A stretch of DNA of 55,156 nucleotides from Bacillus pseudomycoides DSM 12442 (GTDB lineage Bacteria; Bacillota; Bacilli; Bacillales; Bacillaceae_G), in NCBI RefSeq assembly GCF_000161455.1, contig NZ_CM000745.1:4787429-4842584 (forward strand), given 5' to 3'. The notes beneath the pieces are model-generated. The model was not told where the DNA came from and made no database searches. It saw only the letters and a program-made list of their open reading frames with translations. How positions within the stretch are numbered: position 1 is the stretch's first letter; each line of letters begins with the position of its first letter. This document shows positions 35,501 to 46,300 of the stretch, one piece after another. The position numbers were made by a program, and so were the translations under genes.

Positions 35501-36722
35501 CTACCAAACCATCAACTGTATTTTCCATATCTAATGTCAATTCAAATTTCGCTGTTCCTGTATCTATCTTAATAGGTTGAATTTCTAATTCAGTTAAATT
35601 CCACTGTATGTCGGGTGTATTTTGCAATACAAACATTGCTTGAAATATCGGAGAATGATTCAAACTTCGAGTAGGATTTAACTCCTCTACAATTTTCTCA
35701 AAAGGAATATCCTGATTATCATATGCCTCGATAGTTACATTGCGTACTCTTTTTAATAATTCTCTAAAAGTAGGATTGTTAGAAAGATCTGTTCTAATAG
35801 CAATTGTATTTGCAAACAAACCAAGCGTTTCTTCAAATTCAATTCTGTTTCTATTTGCAATCGTAGTTCCAATTATTATATCTTCCTGTTGTGAATATTT
35901 ACTTAAAAGTATATTAAACGCTGTAAGTACACCAATAAATAACGTACTATTCTCTGTCTGGCATAATTGACTGATACCTTTTGATACATCAAGAGGTATT
36001 GTAAATTGAGTGAAACTCCCTCTATTACTTACAATTTTTGACCTAGATTTTTCTGTAGGCAATTGCAATACCGGCAAATCATTACCAAGTTTTTCTTTCC
36101 AATACGCTAATTGTTTTTGCCAATGACTTTTTTCAAATTGTTCTTCCTGCCATCCAGAATAATCGGCATACTGAAATTCTGGCTCCGATAAAGGGAGTTC
36201 TTCATCTACTGCAAATGATTGATACAACCTGAATGTTTCATTAAACAAAATGCTTACAGACCATCCATCGGAGATAATATGATGCATATTAATTAATAAA
36301 AAATGAGTTTCTTTTTCATCTGTTAATAATGTAGCTTCAAAAAGTGGTCCTTTGTTTAAATCAAACTGTTTTCTTGCTTCTACTTCCATATAAGCATTAG
36401 CTTCTAACTCACTTCGGACTAATTTTATTTCTAATTTAAATTGAGAATAAGGTCTAATTATTTGCATGACTTCATTTTGAATCATACTAAAATGTGTTCT
36501 CAACGCTTCATGTAAGTTCACCAAAGTATTTAAGGCTCTTTCTAATGCATCTTTATTCAAATTCCCCTTCAAAGATACAAACATCGGCATGTTATATACA
36601 GAAGAATCAGATAAAAGTTCATTTAAAAAATATAATCTTTTTTGAGCAAAAGATGCTGGAAATGTATAGTACTCCTCAGTGGTTACTACTTCATTCGATT
36701 TATCTGTCTCTTTTTGAAACAC
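29532..36722 (-). CDS. nonribosomal peptide synthetase 3: C-A(Thr)-T-C-A(Ser)-T-TE
   Basis: About 2400 residues, terminal NRPS. Order: C1 (HHIISDG), A5 around 480-990, T (DNYFELGGDSIKS), C2 at about 1095-1510 (YPLTKLQEGMLYHS, HHAILDGWS), A6 around 1540-2035, T (FVELGGHSLLA), and a TE with GWSFGGVVG. The pocket of A5 reads D-F-W-N-V-G-M-V-H, a standard threonine code. A6 reads D-V-W-H-L-S-L-I-D, the standard serine code. No epimerase or methylation domain. The longest frame starts at ATG 36743 without a ribosome site. GTG 36722, 9 bases after AAGGAG, is the better start. C2 is unlike the other C domains of the cluster. The TE would release or cyclise the chain. Confidence 0.93.
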   Translation of the reverse strand: MFQKETDKSNEVVTTEEYYTFPASFAQKRLYFLNELLSDSSVYNMPMFVSLKGNLNKDALERALNTLVNLHEALRTHFSMIQNEVMQIIRPYSQFKLEIKLVRSELEANAYMEVEARKQFDLNKGPLFEATLLTDEKETHFLLINMHHIISDGWSVSILFNETFRLYQSFAVDEELPLSEPEFQYADYSGWQEEQFEKSHWQKQLAYWKEKLGNDLPVLQLPTEKSRSKIVSNRGSFTQFTIPLDVSKGISQLCQTENSTLFIGVLTAFNILLSKYSQQEDIIIGTTIANRNRIEFEETLGLFANTIAIRTDLSNNPTFRELLKRVRNVTIEAYDNQDIPFEKIVEELNPTRSLNHSPIFQAMFVLQNTPDIQWNLTELEIQPIKIDTGTAKFELTLDMENTVDGLVGVLEYQTDLFNQEIIDRMSAHFQTLLANIVQNPDQPINELQFIIESERRELLYRSIEKQDTSLCSHEIFAKQAEKTPDAIAIIFEDQTITYEELNQQANQLAHYLRKKGVGPEIMVGLCIDRSIDLIIGILGILKAGGAYVPIDPTIPKARLDYFIQDSGINLLLTQDDLSNEYCTQNIDKILLDKDWLKISKESKENLNSDVHPGNLAYVIYTSGSTGDPKGTLIPHENITRLFASTSKWFQFNENDTWTLFHSYAFDFSVWEIWGALLYGGKLVIVPYWVSRDTEKFYDLLIKEKVTILNQTPSAFYQLIKIDEKRLLSPTQLSLRKVVFGGEALEYRLLRPWIQKYGDKVPQLVNMYGITETTVHVTYRPITYEDIEKNIKSMIGITIPDLYVLVLDAYMQPVPVGVQGELFVGGAGLARGYLNKPELTATRFIDNPFSQEPEKLYRTGDLGKILLNGEIEYCGRIDNQVKIRGFRIELGEIESKLVSHPKVREAVVVVNEDSDVNKKLLAYVTSSNDIKSKELRDFLRETLPDYMVPSQFMILEQIPLTSNGKIDRRQLLNSISEVTVNKEDYIGPRNEVEEIITEIWSNVLEQKLIGIDDNYFELGGDSIKSIQILSLIKEKGYTVDMADIFMHQTIRKLAPNIRKKSNFSTQLIESLPVISKKDMQKISNNVEDIYPLTKLQEGMLYHSELSSITPIYHNISTFRIRAPYEEEAWTFAFEELLSRHPILRTSFDFINFSEPMQIVHHKVELPIKFVDLTHLNKKDQDVELNKEFEYETITSFDWMKAPLLRVRIYKLSDDVIQMSIIEHHAILDGWSVASMQTELFSLYQSKIKKERTDKNSKPKVLFKHYLELERKALHDQKQKEFWINKLTNMTFSKMPRWNNVEMESKMELVEFNIPKELSNAIKSLAMNIKVHVKSILLAAHFKVISILSGNQDIVTGVVSNGRSEEKDGEKVLGLFLNTLPIRINVSGGTWIDLIKTTFKEEQETLDFRRYPVSQIQQDCGGDMLFETFFNFTNFHVYKSVSDLKDIEILQEDGIANTSFPFGVEFGQDLSTSDIRMDLRWDMAEFSKEQIELIGDYYLKVLNSMVDNPKGNHESKHFLSEKEMKLMKEWNDTQVLYEEDHILHRLIEFQVEKSPEQIALKFEKETLTYREMNNRINNFANELIESGVKPGDFIGICLDRSIEMVISLIGILKVGAAYVPMDPENPVNRIADLIKDSGISMLITNQRLKEKISSSTQRIKCIEEKGEMAAYRFIKNPNVEVSEKDMAYMLYTSGSTGKPKGVIVSHRAICNRLLWKQDYFKLSNNDRVLQKTPYTFDVSIWEFFWPLITGACLVIAKPNGHKDPNYLVNIIQEENISTVHFVPSMLQEFIEEDIGNCTSLKRVLCSGEALPFDLQQRFFAKSESDLFNLYGPTEAAIDVSCWKCIRDDKNKIVSIGKPISNIQLYILNNELQPVPIGVTGELFIGGVGLAEGYHQQPAITEERFIASPFSTNSKERLYRTGDLAAYSLNGNIEYKGRTDYQIKIRGFRVELGEIESVISSHPIIRDCVVLYTEMVTGMGHLAAYLVTNQNDNIEIKELQEYIRQILPYYMVPTSWTILDNMPLTSSGKADRKQLPAPDFMLNIQGEYVPARDLLEWKLVRIWEEILHVKPIGVRNTFVELGGHSLLAVRLMTLIKKKLFKQVTLPLLMKNDTVEKMASVLRKEYECDTESSIVKIQSGKSTSTLPLFLIHPVGGNIFCYKSLIESLGDNFTIYGIQSPSISGGLNNLNTLDKITDFYIKEIKKVQQQGPYCIVGWSFGGVVGFEIARKLKSNGDKIKTLTLLDSYLLKIPKEQFEDEKFYLLSFLDDLLNSLGDVESKEIEEQIKQFIIREDYLEHLFIKLEEKGFLQGLEFSQFVTYFNAYKINLQALSSYQPKVYDGNIMYFRAEDSKSDTRLNINEWKRLVNGNFEIQDIRSNHYQLLHSPHSEVIAQTIKLFMY

Positions 36723-36781
36723 CTTATTTTTCTCCTTCCACATTATAATTAGTGAACATTGGATCTTTGATTATAACTTCT

Positions 36782-39700
36782 CTATTGTAATCGATGTAAA
36801 TCCCTTCTTCTCTTCACAATTTTTCCCTCATTTTTTTCTAGTCCCATGTTTTTAATGACTTTTTCTAATTGAGATATTGTTGGATACTCAAAAATATTTT
36901 TCAATGGTACATCTATTCCAAATAATGTTCTAATTCGCGATATAACTTGAGTCGCTAAAAGAGAATGACCTCCTAAATGAAAGAAGTTATCATTCATACT
37001 AATCGATCTAAGATTAAGAACATCCATCCAAATATTTGCCAACTTCACTTCAATTTCATTCCTAGGTGAAATTTGTACATCTATTTTAATTGTTTCTTCT
37101 TTTGGCTTTGGTAATGATTTTCGATCTATTTTTCCATTAGGGCTTTTTGGCATCTCTTTTACTAATACAAAATAAGACGGAATCATATAGTTCGGGACTC
37201 TCTTCTCCATATACTCCTTTAATTTATAGGAATTTATTTCCTCCGTTATCTCTCTTGTTTGAATATAGGCAACTAATTGTTTTTGCCCCTCAATTACATC
37301 ATCCCTTAAAATCACTATTGCCTTTTGTATATATGAATGCTGTTCTAGTGTTTTTTCAATTTCCCCAAGTTCAATACGGAATCCCCTTAATTTAATTTGA
37401 TTGTCATATCGATCTAAGAAGACTAATTGTCCATTTGATAATAACTTTACTTTATCTCCAGTTTTATACAAACGTTTCCCTTCTTTAAATGGATGTTTAA
37501 CAAAATGTTTTTCATTCTTTTCATGAAGGTTTAAATAACCAGGCGATAATCCAACTCCACCAATATACAGCTCACCCGGCACTCCAATAGGTACTGGTTG
37601 CATGTTTGAATTCAGGACATAGACTTCCGTATTTGCAATAGGCCGTCCAATTGGCAATTCAGTTACAACTTCATGGTTCCATTGATTTTCGGGCTTGTAC
37701 ACAGTTGAAGCACACGTTGTTTCTGCAGGACCATAGATAATTAAACAAGGTATTTCCCCAGAAATTTCATACCATTCCTTATACGTTGCTAATGAAACTT
37801 TTTCTCCTCCGACTAAAATCATGCGTAAAGATGAAGGCAATAGCACTTTTTCATTAGATATTTCTCTAACCCAAAAATCCCAATAAGCCGTTGGAATACA
37901 GATACTAGAAATTTTATTTCCTTCAATCCAATCCGAAAATTCATTAGCAGATAATACATTATTCGGACTTAAAACTAAGGTACTTCCTTTTACAAGCGTC
38001 ATAAAAATATCCATAACTGAAAGATCAAAACTAATACTTGTATATTGCCCTACTCTATCATCTTTTGTAAATTCACAAAAATCAGTCATGTAATGAATGA
38101 AGTTTACTATAGATTGATGTTTAATTGGAACTCCTTTTGGTTTCCCCGTAGAACCAGAAGTATAAATAATAAAAGCCAAATGTTCAGAGTGATCTTGTTC
38201 TTCTAATTTTTTTTGAACTGACTCAGTTAAATCAACTTGATCTGGTACATTTTCAAAAGTAATTACCTCTTGCTTATGTTGTAAGAAAATATTCTCATAT
38301 TTTAATGAAGTTAAGATTACCGATGCTTGAGAATCCTTAATCATATAAGATAACCTATCTTGCGGATAACTAGGATCTAGTGGGACATAAGCACCGCCTG
38401 CTTTTAAAATCCCTAAAATTGAAACAATAAAGTCGATAGAACGATCCATACAAAGTATTACTGGAGTATTAGGTCCAACATGTTTTCCTTTTAAAAATCG
38501 GGCCATTTGCTCCGCTTTTTCATTTAGTTCCCAATAAGTGATAGATTTATTTTGATACATTATTGCTGTATGATTTGGTAACCTTTTTACGACTTCTTCA
38601 ATTAACTTATGCACACACATCTTTTCAGGAAATGGATATTCAGTTCGATTCCAATCCACTATTACTTTTTGCATTTCCTCAGTACTTAGCATTTGAGTTT
38701 CAAGAACCTTCTGATTAACGTTCCACACGATTTCTTCTAATAAAATTAAATAATGATTAATAAACCTTTGAATTGTATCTCGCTTAAATAGATCTGAGCA
38801 ATAATCAACCACACCTATTATTTGCTCTCCTTTTTCTTCTAATGACATACTTATATCAAAAAGTGATGTATTTCCCTCTATATTAATAGATTGGATACTT
38901 AACTCTGTAATTTTATCAACGGTCGTAATTGGCTTATTTTGAAAAGCAAACATTACTTGAAATATGGGCGATTTACTTAAATCTCTCTTAGGTTGTATTT
39001 CATTAACTAGCTTCTCAAATGGTATATCCTGTCCTTCATAAGCTTCTAAAGTTACTTGTTTTATATTATTTAATAGCTCTTTCCAGCTCATTGACGAATT
39101 TAATTTTGTACGTAGCGGTAATGTATTCACAAAGAAACCAATTAAGTTTTCAATATCTTTGTGATTTCGATTAGCTATAGGAGTCCCAACTATAAGATCC
39201 TCTTGTTCTGTATACCGAAACAATAATCCTTTAAAACCAGTTATTAGAGTCATAAAAAGTGAGACACCATGTTCTTGACTAAACGTTTTTAATTTCGCAG
39301 CTAAATTTTCCTCGATTGCAAAAGAGAGCTGATCTCCTTTAAAGGATCTTGTTTGAGATCTCATATAATCGCTTGGCATATTTAATATAGGAAGTTCACC
39401 ACTTAATTTCTCCTTCCAATATGCTAATTGTTTCTGTAAATTACCCCTTTTTTGTTTTCTTTGCCAGTATGCAAAATCTTTATATTGAATAGGTAATTTA
39501 GGTACATGAGAAATCGTATTTTTACCATAAGATTTATAATAACTAAATAACTCTTCCCCAAATAGTTTCATAGACCAACCATCTGTCACAATATGATGCA
39601 TACTAACAACTAAAATATATCTGTTTAAATCTAATTGATATACTTTTGCTCTAATTAAAGGACCTTCTGCTAGATTAAAAGGCTGATTTACTTCTTCTGC

Positions 39701-42700
39701 AGCTAACTGTCTAGCATATTCAAAAACCCTATCGTTAGATATATACCGTAAATCAACATATGAAACTGGTATATATGATTCTAAAGCAATCACTTGAACG
39801 GGGGTTCCATCAACTTCTTGAAAAGTTGTTCTTAATATTTCATGTCGATTAACAACAAAATTCAAGCTCGCTTCTAGTAAGGAAATATCTACTTCCCCTG
39901 TAATTTCAATTGAATAGTCTAAATTATATACAGAATTTCCAGGCTCCATTTGATCAAAAAACCAAATACGCTCTTGTGAGAAAGATAAAGGGCATTCCTT
40001 TTCCTTCTCTATTGATAGGATTTCATTATTTAATATAAAACGTTCTTTTAAAAGTTCTTTATCTAGTTGCTTACAGTAATATTTCAAAACCGGATATTCA
40101 AATATTCCACGAAGAGGTATTTCAATATTAAATTTTTTTCGGATACGTGATATAACTTGGGTCGCTATAAGAGAATGACCCCCTAGGTGGAAAAAGTTAT
40201 CTTCTCTACCAATATGTTCGTAACCAAGTACCTCACTCCAGATTAGAGCCATTTGTTTTTCAGTTTCTGTTTCAAGTATATTTGCTTCAGAATAATTAAG
40301 CTTTTTCAAATTAGGATCTGGTAAGATAAGACGATTGATTTTCCCACTAGGAGTTAAAGGTATCGCATCCAATTGTACATAAAATCTAGGAATCATATAA
40401 TCTGGTAACTTATCAACTAAAAATGATTCTATTTCTTCATTTTTAATTTGTTTCATTCCATCTGTAACATAATAAGCAATAAGATAAGGATAGCCTGATG
40501 CATTATTTTTCGATTCAACTACTACTTCTTTTATGCCTAGAAATTGATTTATTATCGATTCAATCTCACTAGGTTCAATTCTGTATCCCCTAATTTTTAA
40601 TTGGCTATCAATTCTACCCAAAAATTGAATATTACCATCAGATTTATAACGTACTAAATCACCAGTTTTATACATCTTTTCATCTGATTCTAAACAAAAA
40701 GGATTTTCAATAAATTTCTCTTTCGTTAATTCTGGTCGATTTAAATATTCCCTGGCTAAGCAATCCCCAGATATATATAATTCCCCCACAACACCTAGGG
40801 GAACCAATTTCAAGTTTTTATCCAGCACATATAGCTTAGTATTACTTATTGGTCTACCAATTGGTGGCAGATTATCCTCTTTATCAACATCCAGTATAGT
40901 ATATGATGTAACAACATGAGTTTCCGATGGACCATAATGATTATGTAATACACAATCTTTAATACCTTTTATCCAACTACGAATCTTAGGAGTAAGTTTT
41001 AACTGTTCACCTGTAACAATAATTTCTCTCAAGTTAAATTCTAACGGGTCAACATTATTAGAGACTTCACATAATTGTTGAAATCCAACATAAGGGAAAC
41101 TCGCTCTTTCTATTTTTTGTTTTAAGATTAGTTGCAACAACAAATATGGATCCCTTATACATGATTCATTAGGAATAACTAATGTTCCGCCTGAATTAAA
41201 TGTTGAAAAAATCTCTAAACAGGACATATCAAAATTCAGGCTAGAAAATTGTAGTGAATTAACTTTACCGGGATAAATCCATTTCTTATCCTGCCACTCA
41301 ATTAGATTAACTATAGCTTGATGGGTCATTCCAATGCCTTTTGGTTTACCAGTAGATCCTGATGTATAAATTAGATAAATTAGATTTTGAGGATTAACAT
41401 CGTTTTTTACATTTTGATCTGTTAAAGTCAATTGATCCCAGATTTTATCCAAATAAATTTTATTTACAGCATGAAAATTTGAATATCCATCCAGTTCGCT
41501 ATGCATCAATATATGGAATAGATTAGATTCTTTACTAATATATTCTAAACGTTCAACCGGATAATTTGGATCTAAAGGTACATACATTCCTCCCGCTTTT
41601 AAAATTCCAATAACTGCAATTACCATATCTATAGACCTTCTCATATAAATGCCCACACCCATATCAGGGCTTACACCTTGTTGTTTTAAATACATAGCAA
41701 GAGCATTTGCACGTCGATTCAATTCTCTATATGTGATTTTTTGATCCTCATAAATAATTGCCACATCGTCAGGATACTGGTTCACCTTTTCTTCAAATAA
41801 CTGGTGTAGACATTTCTCATCTGAGTATGTGGATGTTGTTTCATTCCATTCATCTAGTAAAAGATTCCTTTCTTCTTCTAAAAGAAAAGAAATATCTTTG
41901 ATGCTTAAGTCTGGGTTCCTCACAATTACTTCGGTTAGCTTCTGATAGTGTCCTATCATTCTATCTATCGTTTCCTTATGAAATAAATCTGTATTATATT
42001 CGAGTATCCCGTATAACCCCTCATCCTTTTCTACAAATTCCATCTGAAGGTCAAATTTTGCCGTTTTATTATCAAAATCTATAAAATTAGTTTGTAATCC
42101 CTTAAAAGCTATTTGATCTGGTGCCTCATAAAAATTAAACATAACTTGAAATAACGGGTTTTTATTCAGATCTCGCTCGGGTGCTAACTCTTCAACAATT
42201 TTTTCAAATGGTAAATCTTGATGGGAATACGCATCTAAACAAACCTTTTGTATGCGTTCTAGCAATTCACGGAAGGTTAATTCCCAAGATACATCTGTTC
42301 TTAAAATAAGGGTATTAGCAAAAAATCCAATAATACCTTCTAATTCCTTATGGCTACGATTGGCAATAGGAGTTCCTACCAGAATGTCATTCTGATTAGA
42401 GTACCGAGATAATAGCAATTTAAAAATTGCTAAAAGGGTCATAAAAATAGAAGCTCCTTCTTTATTACTCAAGCTTTTTATCTCTTGATACACATCCGAA
42501 TTTATATAGAACGGAACAATTGCTCCATTAAAGCTCTGTTCTTTTTTTAATTTGTCATAAGGTAATGTAATCGGATGAATATCACCGTTTAACTTGTCTT
42601 CCCAATATCTTAGTTGACGATCATATTCTCCACCTTCCAATAATTCTTTCTGCCAAAAAGTATAATCCGCATATTGAATCGATAATTTAGATAAGTTATT

Positions 42701-43300
42701 TAAACTTTTGTCTATATTACTTTCATAAAGAGACGAAAGTTCTTTAAAGAAAACCCCTGCAGACCATCCGTCAAAACAAATATGATGAACATTAAAAATA
42801 AAATAATGATTTTCATTATCTAAAGAAATAATTTGAGCACGAACATTAGGTCCCTTTTGAATATCAAAAGGAGTTTTTATGTCCTTTTCAATTATTTCCA
42901 AAGCCACTTTCTCACGTTGTTCTAATGACAAATGATTAAGATTTATGTCTGGAATATCAATTTGATACTCTTCTTGAATAACCTGAACTGGAGTTCCATC
43001 AATTTCTTGAAATGTAGTTCTCAAACTTTCATGCCTTTTGATTAGCATCAAAGTACTTTTCTTTAAATTTTCAATATGAAGATTACCTTTGAAATGAATA
43101 ACATAAGGAACATTATAAAAATGATTGTTAGGATATAATTGGCTTAAAAACCATAGACGTTTTTGAGCATATGACAATGGAATCGTTCCTTCTCTCGGAT
43201 ATGGTCTTATCTTTTCGCTAGAATCATTACTGGTTCCTTGAAGCAACTTTCGAAGTAAATTTTTTTTTACTTCGGATAATTTATTTTCACTTGATTTCAC
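36782..43300 (-). CDS. nonribosomal peptide synthetase 2: C-A-T-C-A-T
   Basis: 2172 residues, two modules: C1 (SYAQKRLWFLSQL, HHICFDG), A3 (YTSGSTGKPKGIG; FDMSCLEIF), T (FFHLGGHSLIATQ), C2 (HHIVTDG), A4 (YTSGSTGKPKGVP; FDLSVMDIF) and T (FFHLGGHSLLATQ). The pocket of A3 reads D-M-L-S-I-T-H-V-V, with the NHYGPSETHVV form. A4 reads D-L-M-C-L-G-I-C-A. I cannot match either to a substrate with confidence. Start GTG 43300 lies 8 bases after AGGAGG. It is 22 bases behind NRPS1, so they are translated from one message. Both C domains keep the HHxxxDG catalytic motif. No tailoring domain. It should add residues 3 and 4. Confidence 0.93.
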   Translation of the reverse strand: MKSSENKLSEVKKNLLRKLLQGTSNDSSEKIRPYPREGTIPLSYAQKRLWFLSQLYPNNHFYNVPYVIHFKGNLHIENLKKSTLMLIKRHESLRTTFQEIDGTPVQVIQEEYQIDIPDINLNHLSLEQREKVALEIIEKDIKTPFDIQKGPNVRAQIISLDNENHYFIFNVHHICFDGWSAGVFFKELSSLYESNIDKSLNNLSKLSIQYADYTFWQKELLEGGEYDRQLRYWEDKLNGDIHPITLPYDKLKKEQSFNGAIVPFYINSDVYQEIKSLSNKEGASIFMTLLAIFKLLLSRYSNQNDILVGTPIANRSHKELEGIIGFFANTLILRTDVSWELTFRELLERIQKVCLDAYSHQDLPFEKIVEELAPERDLNKNPLFQVMFNFYEAPDQIAFKGLQTNFIDFDNKTAKFDLQMEFVEKDEGLYGILEYNTDLFHKETIDRMIGHYQKLTEVIVRNPDLSIKDISFLLEEERNLLLDEWNETTSTYSDEKCLHQLFEEKVNQYPDDVAIIYEDQKITYRELNRRANALAMYLKQQGVSPDMGVGIYMRRSIDMVIAVIGILKAGGMYVPLDPNYPVERLEYISKESNLFHILMHSELDGYSNFHAVNKIYLDKIWDQLTLTDQNVKNDVNPQNLIYLIYTSGSTGKPKGIGMTHQAIVNLIEWQDKKWIYPGKVNSLQFSSLNFDMSCLEIFSTFNSGGTLVIPNESCIRDPYLLLQLILKQKIERASFPYVGFQQLCEVSNNVDPLEFNLREIIVTGEQLKLTPKIRSWIKGIKDCVLHNHYGPSETHVVTSYTILDVDKEDNLPPIGRPISNTKLYVLDKNLKLVPLGVVGELYISGDCLAREYLNRPELTKEKFIENPFCLESDEKMYKTGDLVRYKSDGNIQFLGRIDSQLKIRGYRIEPSEIESIINQFLGIKEVVVESKNNASGYPYLIAYYVTDGMKQIKNEEIESFLVDKLPDYMIPRFYVQLDAIPLTPSGKINRLILPDPNLKKLNYSEANILETETEKQMALIWSEVLGYEHIGREDNFFHLGGHSLIATQVISRIRKKFNIEIPLRGIFEYPVLKYYCKQLDKELLKERFILNNEILSIEKEKECPLSFSQERIWFFDQMEPGNSVYNLDYSIEITGEVDISLLEASLNFVVNRHEILRTTFQEVDGTPVQVIALESYIPVSYVDLRYISNDRVFEYARQLAAEEVNQPFNLAEGPLIRAKVYQLDLNRYILVVSMHHIVTDGWSMKLFGEELFSYYKSYGKNTISHVPKLPIQYKDFAYWQRKQKRGNLQKQLAYWKEKLSGELPILNMPSDYMRSQTRSFKGDQLSFAIEENLAAKLKTFSQEHGVSLFMTLITGFKGLLFRYTEQEDLIVGTPIANRNHKDIENLIGFFVNTLPLRTKLNSSMSWKELLNNIKQVTLEAYEGQDIPFEKLVNEIQPKRDLSKSPIFQVMFAFQNKPITTVDKITELSIQSINIEGNTSLFDISMSLEEKGEQIIGVVDYCSDLFKRDTIQRFINHYLILLEEIVWNVNQKVLETQMLSTEEMQKVIVDWNRTEYPFPEKMCVHKLIEEVVKRLPNHTAIMYQNKSITYWELNEKAEQMARFLKGKHVGPNTPVILCMDRSIDFIVSILGILKAGGAYVPLDPSYPQDRLSYMIKDSQASVILTSLKYENIFLQHKQEVITFENVPDQVDLTESVQKKLEEQDHSEHLAFIIYTSGSTGKPKGVPIKHQSIVNFIHYMTDFCEFTKDDRVGQYTSISFDLSVMDIFMTLVKGSTLVLSPNNVLSANEFSDWIEGNKISSICIPTAYWDFWVREISNEKVLLPSSLRMILVGGEKVSLATYKEWYEISGEIPCLIIYGPAETTCASTVYKPENQWNHEVVTELPIGRPIANTEVYVLNSNMQPVPIGVPGELYIGGVGLSPGYLNLHEKNEKHFVKHPFKEGKRLYKTGDKVKLLSNGQLVFLDRYDNQIKLRGFRIELGEIEKTLEQHSYIQKAIVILRDDVIEGQKQLVAYIQTREITEEINSYKLKEYMEKRVPNYMIPSYFVLVKEMPKSPNGKIDRKSLPKPKEETIKIDVQISPRNEIEVKLANIWMDVLNLRSISMNDNFFHLGGHSLLATQVISRIRTLFGIDVPLKNIFEYPTISQLEKVIKNMGLEKNEGKIVKRRRDLHRLQ

Positions 43301-43322
43301 TACTATCTCCTCCTCATTAGAC

Positions 43323-46300
43323 TCAAATGTTTTTATTTAGCAACTCATGCGCTTCTTCATCAGTCATATTTTCAATTTCCTTAATTATTTTAATTTCTAA
43401 TTCTTCTGATAATTGTCTAATTGTTGGTTTAGTAAATATTTCTCGTAATGGGATTTCAATTTTATATTGTCTACGAATACGTGATACTACTTGTGTAGCT
43501 AATAAGGAGTGACCTCCCAAATTAAAAAAGTTATCATCTACACCTACATCATCTAATTTTAAAAGCTCTTTCCAGATATCCGCTATTACTTTTTCTACCA
43601 TTGTCTCCGGTGGAGCAAATATTACATCATGAACATACATTTGTCGTTCTACAGCAGGTAGCTTTTTACGATCAAGTTTTCCATTTGCATTCAGAGGAAA
43701 TGCATCAAGAAATAATAAGAATGAAGGAACCATGTATTCAGGCAATTCATTCTTCAGATAATTCCTTATTTCTTCTGTCTCTAAATTTTGAGGTGACAAT
43801 TGTTTGCTTGGAATAACATAAGCTATAAGCCTTTGTAACTCCTCAGTTTCTTTTTGTAAGACAACTACTGTGTCTTTGACTAAGAAATGTTTAAGTAGTG
43901 TTGCTTCAATTTCTCCTAATTCTACACGCATCCCACGAATTTTAACTTGATTATCATCTCTTCCAATAAACTTAATTGAACCATCTTGAAGAAAATATCC
44001 ACGATCTCCAGTCTTGTACATTTTTTCATCTTCTACAAATGGATTTTGTATAAATACTTTCTTTGTTTTCTCTTCGTCCTTTAAATATTCTCTCGCTAAT
44101 CCAACTCCTGCTAGATATAAATCGCCCGTTACACCAATAGGAACCGGCTGAAGGTATTCATCAAGTATATATACCTCGTTATTATCAAATGGTTTTCCCA
44201 CACAGACAGCTCCATGATCTTGACTATCCTTAAAATTACACGTGTAAATAGTTGAATCAATTGAAACCTCTGTTGCCCCCCATGTATTATGTAAATTTCC
44301 CGGCATCTTTTGATAGAATTTTTCTACTGTTTTTGGGGATAATGCTTCTCCACTCGATATACAATTTCTCAAAGAACTAAGATACTTTCGATCCTCAAGA
44401 TGTAGTTCATCAAGTACCATATTTAACATACTTGGAACAAATTGAAGATGAACAGTATTATAAAGAATAGCTGCATTAATTATTTCCTTTGGATCTCTAT
44501 GCATTCCTGGATTCATCAATGCAATTCTTCCTCCAGTAGTTAAAGGCCAAAAAAATTCAACTGCCGAATCATCAAAAGTTAAAGTAGTTTTTTGGAGCAC
44601 TGTTTCCCCAAACTTCAAATTAAACTTATTCTGCATCCAATTAATACGATTTACCCAACCTTTGTGAATATTAGCAACACCTTTTGGCTGACCTGTTGAT
44701 CCGGAAGTGTAATAAACAGAGACCAAGTGTTCCGGAGTAACAGCTACTTGAGGTTTCTCATTGGATACCTCATTCATATCATTCCATTCAGAATCAAGAA
44801 AAATAATTTCAGCTTCTTCTATTGAGAGATTTTTTTGTAAAGATTTTTGTGATAAACAAATATCACATCCAGCATTACTTATAATTTGCCTTAACCGGGC
44901 ATTTGGTGCCTCCGGATCAAGCGGTAAATATGCACCTCCAGCCTTTAAAATACCGACTAATCCAATTACCAATTCAATTGACCTTTCAATACAAATTCCG
45001 ACCACCTTATCTGGTCCAACTCCTTTTTTCATAAGAAGTTGTGCTAACTGATTAGCTTTCATATCTAGTTCTTTATATGTTAATTCTTTTGTACCAAAAA
45101 CTACGGCGCTTAAATTAGGAGTTTTCTGAACTTGTTCTTCAAAAAGTTCATGCAGACATTTATTTTTCGGAAATGAAACTTTTGTTTGATTCCACATTTT
45201 TAACTGTTGGTGTTCTTCTTCTGCTAGCATTTCCAATCTAGAGATTTCTTTTGTCGGATTAGATAGAATATCTTTTAGTAACACTTTAAAATTATCTATA
45301 AAACGCTGAATTGTTACTGAATTAAATAAATCTGTATTATATTCAAATACTCCATCGTATTCTCCATTACTTTTTTCAGTTAAAAAGAGTGTTAGTTCAT
45401 ACCTTGAAGTTTTATTATTTATTGGAATTGGTGATACAGACATCCCTTGTAAATTTAAATTTTCTTCTAATTTATTTTGGAAAGAGAACATAACTTGAAC
45501 TAAAGGAGCATGTTTCAAATCTCTCTTAGGTTGAAGTTCCCTCACTAATATTTCAAAGGGTACGTCTTGATTACTATAAATCTCTAAACAACGTTCTTTC
45601 ATTTTGTGTAAGAAACTTACAAATGTTTCATCTTTTTTATAGTGACTTCTTACAATCATTGAATTTACAAAGAAACCTATAATATTACTTAAATTAGGAT
45701 AATGACGATTTGCAATTGGAGACCCTACTAGGATATCTTCTTGACCAGAATATCGATGTAACATAAGATTGAACACTGCCATCATAAACATGTAGTCAGA
45801 GACTTCATATTTTTTTGTTAATTCTTTTACTTTTTTTACTAAATCAGACTCTAAAGTAAAATATAATTTATCTCCATTATATGTTTGCTCTACTTTTCTA
45901 GGATAATTTATTGGCAGCTGTAATACAGGTAGTTCGCCCGACAGTTCACTTTTCCAGAAAGAAAGTTGTTTTTCTAAAACACCATTTTCTAGCCACACTC
46001 GTTGCCAGTTAGAAAAATCAGAATATCCAACAGGCAACTCTTCAAGGTCACAAACTTTATTCTTAGAGTAAGCATCGTATAAAACTGCTAGCTCTTCAAG
46101 GAAAACTACAGTTGACCAGCCATCTGTAATAATATGATGCATATTCAGATAAAAAATCCATTCATTATCCTTTATTTTAAAAATCTTTACTCTTAATAAT
46201 GGAGGAATTTTAAGACTAAATGGTTTCTGAGCATCTTCTAATATAACTTTTTGAGCTGTACTCTCTTTTTCTATTTCATTACTCAAATCTATAAAATCTA